Assembly: GCA_964433155.1 (NCBI GenBank)
Contig: CAYSQE010000001.1
Coordinates: 186,001 to 250,000, forward strand
DNA from: 2-01-FULL-40-13 sp964433155
GTDB lineage: Bacteria > Patescibacteriota > Microgenomatia > UBA1406 > GWC2-37-13
Length of the DNA stretch: 64,000 bases
Direction: 5' to 3'
The position numbers were made by a program, and so were the translations under genes. Below are positions 1-8,361 of this stretch, piece after piece; the first letter of the stretch is position 1; the number at the start of each line of letters is the position of its first letter. The notes under the pieces were generated by a model that was not told the origin of the DNA, searched no databases, and saw only the letters and a list, made by a program, of their open reading frames with translations.

Positions 1-59
1 TCATTAAAAGTAATCTAACTCCGGATAAATTTGTGGAAAAGATAAAATCTTATCTCTAG
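1..59 (+). CDS. C-terminal end of an unidentified protein (cut by window edge)
   Basis: An open frame entering from the left edge reads about 18 codons (ending ...PDKFVEKIKSYL) and stops with TAG at 57-59. The lysine-rich, helix-like tail is plausible protein, but nothing identifies the family. It lies just before the promoter of the lyase cluster on the same strand. Confidence 0.4.
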   Translation, partial: IKSNLTPDKFVEKIKSYL

Positions 60-71
60 GAAATTCAATGA

Positions 72-84
72 TATAATGGATTAC
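72..84 (+). promoter_or_regulatory. -10 box of a nearly leaderless promoter for the lyase cluster
   Basis: A perfect TATAAT lies at 72-77, and the ATG at 85 follows after 7 bases, so transcription should start at or next to the start codon. No convincing -35 box is seen. The same arrangement recurs at many unit-leading genes in this window. Confidence 0.5.
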
Positions 85-1764
85 ATGACTTCCTCAAAAT
101 TTTCTTCCTTATCTTTAGTATCAATCATCAAAAAATTTTCAAAGCTTCCTGAGAATATCATTCTCACTGGAACAAGTCTTACAATTCCAGAAATCATAGC
201 TGTTGCCAGAAATAATACTGAAGTAAAATTCACAGAAGACAAAAATATCCTTGCAAAAATTGAGGCATCTTACGATCATATGATGAAAGATGTGGTAAAA
301 GGAGTCCCAGTCTACGGCACAAACACGGGATATGGAGCTAGGGCTTCTCATGTTTTAGTTTATGGATCACAATCAGAAAGAATCGAACTGGCACGAAAAA
401 TTTCAGAAGGCATAGTTCATGTCGACGTATCCGTTGGTCCAATATTTGAAAAAGAAGTCGTACGAGCAGCTATGTTAATTCGAATTAATATGCTTATGCA
501 GGGCGTAAGTGCTGTGAAAATTGAAGATTTAGATATTTACCGTAAGATGCTAAATAAACAAATCACGCCTTTGGTGAATCAATATGGTGGCATTGGCGCC
601 TCTGGAGATCTAGCCCATAACGGAAGAATTTTAAGTGCGGCTCGACAGCTTAAGGGTATTTTAGCTTGGGACAAGAATGATAAGATAGGTGAAGCAAGAA
701 AACTGTTGAGAAAAGAAAAAATACCTATTTTGAAGCTACGTCCCAAAGCCGGATTGGGATTCGTCAATGGCGATAATTTTTCAACTGCCATGGCTTGTTT
801 GTTAGCTATCGACACACTAGAACTCATGCTTATTGCTATCGTTACAGGAGCAATAGCAATAGAGGTTCTGAAAGGCTCAGATAGATCTTTTCACCCCATG
901 TTGGCCAAGGTAAGACCTCACCCAGGACAGAAAGAAGTAGCGGATGTTTATAGATATCTTCTAAAAGGAAGCAAGCTTGTTTATCAGGAAATGGACGGTC
1001 ATAAAAGGAGGCCAGAAGGCGTGAAAGTCCAAGACGGTTATAGCTTGCGAGCGATCGCGCAATACCATGGAGTCAGTGTAGAAAAATTGAAATCTGCATT
1101 TGAGGTTATAGATATCAATGCAAATTCTGTATCTGATAATCCTTTATGGGTAACCCCTGAATTTGTCAATAAAGGAGAAAAACCATGGCAATGGGTGAGT
1201 GGAGGAAACTTTTTGGCGATGCATATGGCGGAAATCATGGATAGCCTCAGAAAAACTTTAACCCACATCGTAAAGTTAAATGACCGTCATCTGGCAAAAT
1301 TAGTTAATCCAAATGAAAACAATGGATTATCGCCTAATCTCTCTGATAAAGCCGCGTTAACTCACTGCAGTTTTAAAGGAGTGCAGATTCAGTCGGGAAT
1401 GTTTGAGGTCTATTCTTCCCTTCTTTCCATCCCCATCAGCACCTTTTTTGGCACCCATGAAGAAGGAAATCAAGACATTACTTCACATGCATTAACTTCA
1501 GGAATATTAGGTTTAGAAAATCTTAGATTGGCTCGCTATTCCACAGCTCAAAATCTCTTGGCAGTAACCCAAGCTGTAGACTTACGTGGCGGTGCTGAAA
1601 AGCTATCTCCACATACTCAACCTCTATATTATTACGTTAGGAAAAGAGTCGAATTTGTCAAAAAAGAACGTCCTTTGAATAGAGAAATTGAAATGTTATA
1701 TGAATCAATAAAAAATGGAGAATTATTAGATATCGTGACAAAAAAGGTTTTTAAAGATTTTTAA
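85..1764 (+). CDS. MIO-type aromatic amino acid ammonia-lyase/aminomutase (HAL/PAL/TAL family)
   Basis: The family eliminates ammonia from His, Phe or Tyr (or makes the beta-amino acid) using the MIO cofactor formed from an Ala-Ser-Gly triad. Here the triad is at residues 172-174 (GIGASGDLA), the catalytic-loop Tyr is Tyr77 (YGTNTGYG), and later family blocks are present (SDNPLW, NNGLSPNL, EEGNQDITS). Length (559 aa) is normal. By eye the selectivity pair is His112-Val, like the His-Leu of tyrosine lyases, which would favour tyrosine and p-coumarate; this is inference. The usual Pro-Leu after ASGDLA is missing (ASGDLAHNGR), so the protein is a divergent subfamily. I chose the ATG at 85 because a TATAAT ends 7 bases before it; an ATG at 76 lies inside that box. 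The next gene starts 2 bases after the stop. No histidine-utilisation genes are nearby, so histidine catabolism is unlikely. Confidence 0.85.
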   Translation: MTSSKFSSLSLVSIIKKFSKLPENIILTGTSLTIPEIIAVARNNTEVKFTEDKNILAKIEASYDHMMKDVVKGVPVYGTNTGYGARASHVLVYGSQSERIELARKISEGIVHVDVSVGPIFEKEVVRAAMLIRINMLMQGVSAVKIEDLDIYRKMLNKQITPLVNQYGGIGASGDLAHNGRILSAARQLKGILAWDKNDKIGEARKLLRKEKIPILKLRPKAGLGFVNGDNFSTAMACLLAIDTLELMLIAIVTGAIAIEVLKGSDRSFHPMLAKVRPHPGQKEVADVYRYLLKGSKLVYQEMDGHKRRPEGVKVQDGYSLRAIAQYHGVSVEKLKSAFEVIDINANSVSDNPLWVTPEFVNKGEKPWQWVSGGNFLAMHMAEIMDSLRKTLTHIVKLNDRHLAKLVNPNENNGLSPNLSDKAALTHCSFKGVQIQSGMFEVYSSLLSIPISTFFGTHEEGNQDITSHALTSGILGLENLRLARYSTAQNLLAVTQAVDLRGGAEKLSPHTQPLYYYVRKRVEFVKKERPLNREIEMLYESIKNGELLDIVTKKVFKDF

Positions 1765-1766
1765 AA

Positions 1767-3146
1767 ATGGAATCTCCTGTAGAAAAAGCCTTGGCCTTGT
1801 TTCACGAAGTTTATCAAACTTCAAAAGCCTATAAGCACTTCGTCGACTCACATGGAGTTCGAGCAAACGATATAAAAAAAGTCTCAGATTTCAAAAAAAT
1901 ACCTATAACGGATAGACATAATTATATAAATAAATATCCATTGGAGGATCGTTTATTTGGCGGTAAAAAACTGTATGACTATTATATGATTTCTGCCAGT
2001 TCTGGATCTACCGGTAAACCTACTTTTTGGCCTAGGGATTTCACTACTGATTCTCACCTGGAAAAGAAAAAAGAAGAAATGTACGAAGAACATTTTGAGA
2101 TTAGTAAAAAAAATACTCTCTGCGTCATCTCTTTTGCTTTGGGAAATTGGACGGGTGGAATGCTTACTGCAAAACTCTCATGGGGAGTGGCAAATAAACA
2201 TAACTTTACAGTAGTCACGCCAGGGATGAATAACGCAGATACGTTAGCTTATATTGCCCGCCTTTATAAGTTTTACGATCAAGTTATACTTCTTGCCTAT
2301 CCACCCTTTTTGACCGACTTCATTGAATTCACTAAAGAGCAAAAATTCAGTTTAACCAGAGTCAATCTTAAGGTTATGTGCACTGGTGATAGATTTAGCG
2401 AGACATGGAGGGATTTTGTAGTAAAAAGCATAAGTAGTCATAAAAATCGATATGATGTTGTGAGCTTTTACGCATGTTCTGATTCCGGAATAATAGGATG
2501 TGAGACAAAATTATGCATTGATTTATTAAATCAAGCAAAAAAAAATAAACTTTTTTGCCAAACTTTATTTCGTGCGAATAATACACCAACACTCGTAACT
2601 TACGATCCGAACATTAAGTATCTAGAGTCTGTAGATGGAGAAATTTTCATAACAGCAAGGCAGCCCAGCCCTCTCATTAGATACAATATTCATGACAGAG
2701 GAAATCTTTTACATAAACAAAAGATAAAACAGGCATGTCATGATTTTGGAATTACCAGTAAAAATAAGCTTGATGAAAACTATGTCTTTGTTTTTGGAAG
2801 AAGTGATGCCGTTCTCTTAGCCGCTAATATTTACATAGAAGATATAAAATATTGCATAGAGAACTCTCAATTTAGTGATAAGTTTACTGGTAAGTTTAAA
2901 TATGGAAGGGAAGAAACTAAAGACTTGAGATATAGTTTGAAACTAATTGTATATCTAAAACAAAACGAGCAGATGACAGGGGAAGAAAAAATATCTTTTC
3001 TCAAGGAAATCATTAAAAATCTCAAGGAGGTTAATAATGACTTTAAACTCATCTTTGAAAAAACAAAAATGAAGAAATTTAATATTGAATTCAAAAAAGA
3101 CAATTTTGAAAATATAAAAGGCACAAAGCTTACTTATTTTCTTTAA
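1767..3146 (+). CDS. PaaK/CapK-like adenylate-forming ligase (AMP-binding)
   Basis: The family activates a carboxylic acid with ATP to an acyl-adenylate and usually passes it to CoA or a carrier thiol. The Ser/Gly/Thr-rich phosphate loop is clear at about residues 76-84 (SASSGSTGK). Further on come the SFYACSDSGIIG block and a GRSD motif near residue 345 followed by NIYIEDI, as at the start of the small C-terminal domain of phenylacetate-CoA ligases. At 459 aa the length fits PaaK. It starts 2 bases after the lyase stop and ends 2 bases before the ThiF-like gene, so the three are almost certainly co-transcribed. The natural inference is that it activates the lyase product, an aryl-acrylate or beta-amino acid. 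The substrate and acceptor cannot be read from sequence. Confidence 0.75.
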   Translation: MESPVEKALALFHEVYQTSKAYKHFVDSHGVRANDIKKVSDFKKIPITDRHNYINKYPLEDRLFGGKKLYDYYMISASSGSTGKPTFWPRDFTTDSHLEKKKEEMYEEHFEISKKNTLCVISFALGNWTGGMLTAKLSWGVANKHNFTVVTPGMNNADTLAYIARLYKFYDQVILLAYPPFLTDFIEFTKEQKFSLTRVNLKVMCTGDRFSETWRDFVVKSISSHKNRYDVVSFYACSDSGIIGCETKLCIDLLNQAKKNKLFCQTLFRANNTPTLVTYDPNIKYLESVDGEIFITARQPSPLIRYNIHDRGNLLHKQKIKQACHDFGITSKNKLDENYVFVFGRSDAVLLAANIYIEDIKYCIENSQFSDKFTGKFKYGREETKDLRYSLKLIVYLKQNEQMTGEEKISFLKEIIKNLKEVNNDFKLIFEKTKMKKFNIEFKKDNFENIKGTKLTYFL

Positions 3147-3148
3147 CA

Positions 3149-4195
3149 ATGAGAACATATTATCCGCAAATTATCAATTTTAAGAATAAAAATGAATTTG
3201 AGGCTTTTAAAAAGAAAAACCACATTAATTCTATCTTCGACTTTTATAGTGATCTAATATTTGAGCATTTTCTCGTAGCTAATCCCTCGGTTTATTTTGT
3301 ATCAAAAGACGTGCAAAAAAAGGAGTTTCATAAAAGTTTTTTATCCACAAAACAAGGTTGTTGGGTTTATCATGAATGGAGTAATCAATTAGTTCATCTT
3401 ATAGATCAACAAAAGTATTTAGATTTAAGAACCGCTAGAAATAGAAATTTAATAAATAAATATGAACAGATGAAAATTTATAACAAAACAATTGGTATAG
3501 CTGGATTAAGCGTTGGATCGAATATTACATTGTCACTTCTTCGCTACGGAATTAGTAATTACTATAAAATAGCTGATTCTGATAAAGTAGCATTATCTAA
3601 TATTAACCGCGCTTTTTACACGTTGTATGACCTTGAAAAAAACAAAACTGACGTCATCCGTGAACGAATGCATGAAATTGACCCATTTGTAAAAATTGAT
3701 TCATACTCCGAAGGATTAACTGAAAAAAACTCATACCAGTTTCTACGGGGGGTTAATCTTATTATTGATGCATTTGATAATTTCGACCTGAAAATAAAAT
3801 TAAGGAAAATGGCAAGAATTAAAAAAGTCCCAGTCATTTCTGGTTTCGATATCGATAAAAGTATATTAATTACAGTTGAACGATATGATATTGATCCAAA
3901 ACTTGATATTCACTTATTTCTCAATAATATCAGCGAAGAAACGATTTACAAACAATTTTCTTCAATCCAGCAAAAAAATAACCTTTTTATTGATATCATA
4001 GGTAGAAAATATCATAGCCGCAAAATGTTGCAGTCTGTGTTAAATGTTGGAAAAACACTAACGGGGTATCCTCAACTTATTGTCGCAACTTTACTTTTAT
4101 CTGCTTCCCTTGTATACGTTACAGAACGCATTTTATTGGGTAAACCCCTATCTTCATTTAAAAAACATATTTCTCTTGAGTATTTGTTTTCATAG
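3149..4195 (+). CDS. E1/ThiF-like adenylyltransferase (MoeY-type N-terminus)
   Basis: A Rossmann-type ATP site of the ThiF/MoeB/E1 superfamily is seen at residues 116-124 (GIAGLSVGS). It is followed by the acidic strand end ADSDKV (143-146), SNINR (150-154) and a downstream Lys/Asp, the usual E1 ATP-binding set. About 110 residues precede the fold, ending in LRTARNRN; that layout reminds me of mycobacterial MoeY-like proteins, where a nitroreductase domain follows, but here the protein ends at 348 aa with no such domain. No CxxC zinc pairs and no obvious catalytic cysteine loop are seen, so it may adenylate a carboxylate without sulfur or ubiquitin-like transfer. No ThiS/MoaD-like partner is nearby. 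It starts 2 bases after the ligase gene. Confidence 0.7.
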   Translation: MRTYYPQIINFKNKNEFEAFKKKNHINSIFDFYSDLIFEHFLVANPSVYFVSKDVQKKEFHKSFLSTKQGCWVYHEWSNQLVHLIDQQKYLDLRTARNRNLINKYEQMKIYNKTIGIAGLSVGSNITLSLLRYGISNYYKIADSDKVALSNINRAFYTLYDLEKNKTDVIRERMHEIDPFVKIDSYSEGLTEKNSYQFLRGVNLIIDAFDNFDLKIKLRKMARIKKVPVISGFDIDKSILITVERYDIDPKLDIHLFLNNISEETIYKQFSSIQQKNNLFIDIIGRKYHSRKMLQSVLNVGKTLTGYPQLIVATLLLSASLVYVTERILLGKPLSSFKKHISLEYLFS

Positions 4196-4210
4196 GAGTA
4201 TAAATAAATT

Positions 4211-6343
4211 ATGAACCTCAGTCAGTTCATTCTTTTCTTATTTATACCAGTCAATATTATTCTCAGTTTATTTATTTTTTTCAATAATCCAAGAAGTTGG
4301 ACAAATAGGTTATTTTCTCTTCTTATTTTTATTTTTACAATCTATCTCATCATCAATACAGAAGTATATGTAGTAACTAATTACACTTTCAAGCTCTTAC
4401 TCGCAAGATCAATTATGGCAGTTGCATCATGGATTAATCTCTTTGTTTTCTTATTTTTAACCACTTTTCCTAAAGATAAGATTACTTTTTCAAAGCCAAT
4501 CCTCTATTCGTTATTAGCTTTGACTGTTTTTCTATTTTTATCGGCTTACTCAAATTTAATTTTTGCTGAAATAAATGTATCCCAAAATATTATTGTTCCA
4601 GTGCCTGGACTGTTGATGCCTTTATTTCTTATTCATACTCTGGCTTTAATTGGTGGAGGAATATTTTGGATCTTTATTCGGTACAGACGAAGTCATGGTC
4701 TAGAAAAGAATAGAATTCGGTTCATATTTTTAGGTTTTTTTATACTTTTTTCATTTATTATTATATTAAACTTCATATTTGCTGTATTTTTAAAAATTGG
4801 AAATTTTGTGCCTTTACTTCCAATATACCTTTTGATTTTTAATGCTATTGTCGGTTATGCTATTATCAGGCATAGGCTTTTAGACATAAGATTGGTGGTT
4901 GCACGAACGGTATCATATACTCTCCTTATCGGGTTATTTGGATTTTTATATGCGTTATTCTTTTCAAGTTCTTCGATTTTTTTTCTATCACAAAGTCTTC
5001 TATCAAAAACAATAACAATTTCTACGATTCTGGCATTAGTCATGGCGTTTTCTTTCCAAACAGTTCGTCGCTATTTGGAAAAAATTACTGACAGGATTTT
5101 TTATAAACATCACTATAACACCAATAAGCTTTTATACGACTTAACCGTAATCATGGCCTCAACACTTCGTTTGGAAGATCTAACCCATCAACTTCTTAAG
5201 GAATTGCTGTCGCAGATGCGTGTGGCTCGGGGAGCATTTATTCTAATCGACGAGGACCGCATCTATGAAGTCGCTCACGAGGGTTACAAAGAAACGCCAA
5301 GTCTAAATGAAAAGCATGTTTTATCTTTAACCAAGGAATATACGACAATCGTCTTTGATGAATTACCCGAGGGTAATATGAAACAAGTTATGAGAGAACT
5401 AAATATCTCTACTTCGATAACGCTTCGCACTGCTGGCCAACAGATTGGCCTTATGACTCTTGGCGAAAAACTCTCAGGAGATATTTACACTTCAGAAGAT
5501 ATTCGAGTTCTTGAAATTTTTGTACCTGAGGCAGCTGTTGCGATTAAAAATGCCTTAGCATACGAGGAAATACAGAGATTTAACGTCACTTTGAAAGAAC
5601 AAATCAAACAAGCCACAACCAATTTGGCTAAAGCCAACATTCGACTAAAGGAATTAGATAAGCTAAAAGATGAATTTGTCTCGCTTGCATCACATGAGTT
5701 AAGGACACCTATGACTGCGATAAAAAGTTATCTCTGGCTTGCGCTAAACAGATCGCCTCAGCCTCTGGCTTCCGAAACTAAAAAAAACCTCGAAATCAGC
5801 CTGGAAGAAACAGAGAGACTCATCAAATTGGTTCAAAATATGCTTACAATCTCTCGTATCGAAGGTAAAAGACTGGAGTTAAACATCGAACCTGTCAATG
5901 TCGTTGAACTAGTAAAACGTCTATTTGACGAACTCAAAATTAAGGCTGATGAAAAAAATATGCATTTCACTTTTGTTCCTTATCCTGAAAAACTTCGAAT
6001 AAACGGCGACAAGGATAAACTCGCTGAAGTATTGCAAAATATCATTGGCAATGCTCTCAAATTCACGCCAGAGAAAGGAAATATCTCGATTTCCTTCACT
6101 AGAGAACATGATAGAATCGCAATCAATGTCTCAGATACCGGCCGCGGTATCTCAAAAGAAGATCAATCAAAGTTGTTTAAAAAGTTTGGTCGCTTGCAAG
6201 AATCAAAAGGAAATAGAACTTCGGGTACTGGCTTAGGCCTATATATCACTAAACAGATCGTTACCCTCCACAAGGGTGAAATAAAAGTGAAGTCTGAGGT
6301 AGGAAAAGGTACAACCTTCACTATATATCTGCCTCTTGCCTAA
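4211..6343 (+). CDS. Membrane sensor histidine kinase (7TM-type sensor, GAF, HisKA, HATPase)
   Basis: Residues 1 to about 290 are a run of hydrophobic helices; the segment around 215-235 (AIIRHRLLDIR) resembles the HisKA_7TM sensor domain. A GAF-like region (about 320-455) and a short coiled coil follow. The dimerisation/phosphoacceptor box is SLASHELRTP with His495. The catalytic domain has an N box near 611-618 (IGNALKF), a G1 box DTGRG near 642 and a G2 box GTGLGL near 673. All kinase residues look intact. An AGGAG lies just upstream, the gene follows the ThiF-like gene by 15 bases, and no response regulator is in the window. It may sense the cluster's product or the envelope state; that is inference. 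Its 3' end overlaps the convergent glycosyltransferase by 23 bp. Confidence 0.88.
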   Translation: MNLSQFILFLFIPVNIILSLFIFFNNPRSWTNRLFSLLIFIFTIYLIINTEVYVVTNYTFKLLLARSIMAVASWINLFVFLFLTTFPKDKITFSKPILYSLLALTVFLFLSAYSNLIFAEINVSQNIIVPVPGLLMPLFLIHTLALIGGGIFWIFIRYRRSHGLEKNRIRFIFLGFFILFSFIIILNFIFAVFLKIGNFVPLLPIYLLIFNAIVGYAIIRHRLLDIRLVVARTVSYTLLIGLFGFLYALFFSSSSIFFLSQSLLSKTITISTILALVMAFSFQTVRRYLEKITDRIFYKHHYNTNKLLYDLTVIMASTLRLEDLTHQLLKELLSQMRVARGAFILIDEDRIYEVAHEGYKETPSLNEKHVLSLTKEYTTIVFDELPEGNMKQVMRELNISTSITLRTAGQQIGLMTLGEKLSGDIYTSEDIRVLEIFVPEAAVAIKNALAYEEIQRFNVTLKEQIKQATTNLAKANIRLKELDKLKDEFVSLASHELRTPMTAIKSYLWLALNRSPQPLASETKKNLEISLEETERLIKLVQNMLTISRIEGKRLELNIEPVNVVELVKRLFDELKIKADEKNMHFTFVPYPEKLRINGDKDKLAEVLQNIIGNALKFTPEKGNISISFTREHDRIAINVSDTGRGISKEDQSKLFKKFGRLQESKGNRTSGTGLGLYITKQIVTLHKGEIKVKSEVGKGTTFTIYLPLA

Positions 6344-7439
6344 GGTTTTTTTGATATATTTCTAGCGTTTTGTTTGTCATAGCTTTAAACGAAAATTTTT
6401 TGAGAACTGAGTCATAACTATATTTTATTTTTTGACTTAAAAATTGTTTTATTTTTGCTGCAATATCATTAACATCTGTAGGATTGAAAGAAATGTAGTT
6501 GCCATCTAAAATTTCTCGAAAAACATCTATATTTGATGCTATAATTGGAAGTTTAAAATAAGCGGCCTCAGCCAATGGCAATCCAAATCCTTCAGATAAA
6601 GAAGGATGGATCAGAGCTTGTGCGTTTTTATAGAAAAAAACTAAATCGTCGCGAGACGGATTATGGTAAAAAACTATTCTCTTTTCTTGCTTTAATCTAT
6701 TAATTAATTGAAACAGGCGTTTTGAAAAATAATCATCCGGGCCCAGAAGAATAAGTCGAATATCTTTTTTTACTTTTGCAAAAGCCTGAATTAAACGTTC
6801 GACATTCTTGTGGGGATAGAAATTCCCAACATAAATGAAGAAAGGGATGTTAGATGTTAGATGTTTGACGTTAGAAGAAATATTCTTTAAATTCATTAAT
6901 TCATAGTCAATACCCTCATAGATTGGAAAAATTTTGCTTTCGTATTTATTCCCAAATATATTTAAAAGTTGTTTCTTAACAGTTTTCGTTGGTGAAATAA
7001 TCGCCTGTGCATTTTTAATTTGTTGGGAAATAACAAACTTAAATGCTATGTGTTTCAATTTATAAAGTAAAGGATTTTTAGTCGAAGCTTTTCCCGTCTT
7101 GAAGTTAAGAGGGGTGGTATCATGAATAGTTGCTACAAATTTTCTCTTATATAGTACTGGATAGCTAAAATAAGTAAAATGCATTAAATCTAGGTTGTCT
7201 TGATAAAGTTTTTTTGCAAAACCTATTTGTTCTGAGATGCTGTGCCACCCATGATTCACCACCTTTTTTATAAATCCATTGTTTTTAAATTTAATTTTCT
7301 CATCATCTTCATCTAAGATGTAGATATAAAAAAGTATTTCGTTGTCAACATCTTGCTCCAAATAGTAAAGAAGATTGCGAAGATAGACGCCAACACCCGT
7401 TCGACTAAACAATCTCGCGTCTATCCCAACTTTATACAT
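6321..7439 (-). CDS. GT4-family (GT-B fold) glycosyltransferase
   Basis: Begins with the GT-B signature YKVGIDARLFSRTGVGVY and carries the donor-site half FIYVGNFYPHKNVERLIQAF, then HPSLSEGFGLPLAEAA with the EX7E-type acidic pair. This is a mannosyl- or rhamnosyltransferase-like retaining GT4 enzyme, probably building a cell-surface polysaccharide in the cytoplasm. A short low-complexity insertion (SNVKHLTSN) just before the donor domain is encoded by a direct repeat. The start overlaps the end of the upstream GT2 gene by 8 bp, and the 3' end overlaps the kinase gene. Sugar and acceptor are unknown. Confidence 0.85.
   Translation of the reverse strand: MYKVGIDARLFSRTGVGVYLRNLLYYLEQDVDNEILFYIYILDEDDEKIKFKNNGFIKKVVNHGWHSISEQIGFAKKLYQDNLDLMHFTYFSYPVLYKRKFVATIHDTTPLNFKTGKASTKNPLLYKLKHIAFKFVISQQIKNAQAIISPTKTVKKQLLNIFGNKYESKIFPIYEGIDYELMNLKNISSNVKHLTSNIPFFIYVGNFYPHKNVERLIQAFAKVKKDIRLILLGPDDYFSKRLFQLINRLKQEKRIVFYHNPSRDDLVFFYKNAQALIHPSLSEGFGLPLAEAAYFKLPIIASNIDVFREILDGNYISFNPTDVNDIAAKIKQFLSQKIKYSYDSVLKKFSFKAMTNKTLEIYQKNLRQEADI
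6842..6876. repeat. Short tandem repeat (TTAGATG unit) inside the GT4 gene
   Basis: GTTAGATG-type units repeat about three times with drift and encode the SNVKHLTSN linker before the donor-binding half. One of several in-frame simple repeats in this window. Confidence 0.6.
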
Positions 7440-8325
7440 GCAAATATTTTAAAACATCTATGAATAGATAGATCCCGTTATTAACTATTTTTATCTGCTT
7501 CGCAGCATAATGTTTTTTATAAAAAATCTCCATTGCCTCATAGAAATATTCTCTCGTTCTATTTCTGGTCGTTTCATCCTTCTTGTCTAGACCACTTGCG
7601 TGTTTTAAATGAATGACTTGATACAAAGGATAATAAACTATCATATAACCTAATTTTTTAATTCTATACGATAGATCAAGATCTTCTCCGTACATAAAAA
7701 AGTCCTCGTCGAATCCCCCAAGTTTTTCTAAAATTTTTTTCCTCGTTAAGTAGAATGCTCCAGTTGGTGAATCTATTTCATGAATTTTTTGCAGATTAAG
7801 ATGAACAAGATGGTACCCACCAAAAATTTTATTTAACCGCAAAATATTTCTGAATAATTCTTCAAGTCCAGAAAAATAACAAATAGAGTTCCAAATCGTG
7901 GGGAAACCACGATGTGAGGCAGGATCAATAGTTTTGTTTGACAACAATACTTTAACAGTTAAAACTCCAATATTTTGATTTTTATCTAAGTAATTAATGA
8001 TATTGGAGAAATTAACATTATCAATAAGTACATCTGAGTTGAGAAACAAGACATATTTTCCTTGCGCCAACTTCAATGCTTGGTTATTTCCTTTTGGATA
8101 TCCAGCATTAGTTTTATTGATAATTAACTTAAATTGAATGCTGTTTTTAAATTTGAAATTTTTGAGCATTTCATCCGATCCATCAGTTGATCCATTATCA
8201 ACCACAATAATTTCGATTTTTAAACCCTTAATTTTAGAAAGACTATTAAGTAATGAACTAAGACATTCCTCTGTTAGTCTCTTAGTGTTGTAAGAAAGAA
8301 TAATAACTGAAAGGTCAACTTTCAC
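7432..8325 (-). CDS. GT2-family glycosyltransferase (rhamnosyltransferase-like)
   Basis: A GT-A fold inverting transferase: the N-terminus VDLSVIILSYN and IIVVDNGSTDGSDEM are the nucleotide-binding blocks, FLNSDV holds the DxD-like metal site, and GAFYLTRKKILEKLGGFDEDFF and GEDLDLSYRI are the acceptor-side motifs. The layout resembles WbbL-type rhamnosyltransferases. At 297 aa it lacks transmembrane helices and probably acts at the inner membrane face. It is co-transcribed with the GT4 gene (8-bp overlap). dTDP-sugar genes at 41334-43179 could supply a donor; this is inference. Confidence 0.85.
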   Translation of the reverse strand: MKVDLSVIILSYNTKRLTEECLSSLLNSLSKIKGLKIEIIVVDNGSTDGSDEMLKNFKFKNSIQFKLIINKTNAGYPKGNNQALKLAQGKYVLFLNSDVLIDNVNFSNIINYLDKNQNIGVLTVKVLLSNKTIDPASHRGFPTIWNSICYFSGLEELFRNILRLNKIFGGYHLVHLNLQKIHEIDSPTGAFYLTRKKILEKLGGFDEDFFMYGEDLDLSYRIKKLGYMIVYYPLYQVIHLKHASGLDKKDETTRNRTREYFYEAMEIFYKKHYAAKQIKIVNNGIYLFIDVLKYLHV

Positions 8326-8328
8326 CTA

Positions 8329-8361
8329 ACTATTAACTATGAACTATTAACTATGAACTAT
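8329..8361. repeat. Tandem repeat between rpsI and the GT2 gene
   Basis: The 14-base unit TATGAACTATTAAC is repeated about 2.5 times with small changes and fills nearly the whole spacer. No terminator hairpin is evident, so the ribosomal operon may read into the glycosyltransferases. Confidence 0.7.

Noticed and set aside
85..1764. Histidine ammonia-lyase of the hut pathway
   Set aside because: No hutU, hutI or hutG nearby, the selectivity pair is His-Val by eye, and neighbours are an adenylating ligase and E1-like enzyme.
85..6343. Photoactive yellow protein cofactor operon
   Set aside because: Lyase and ligase would fit, but no gene for the small photoreceptor is present and the ligase is PaaK-like rather than 4-coumarate:CoA-ligase-like.
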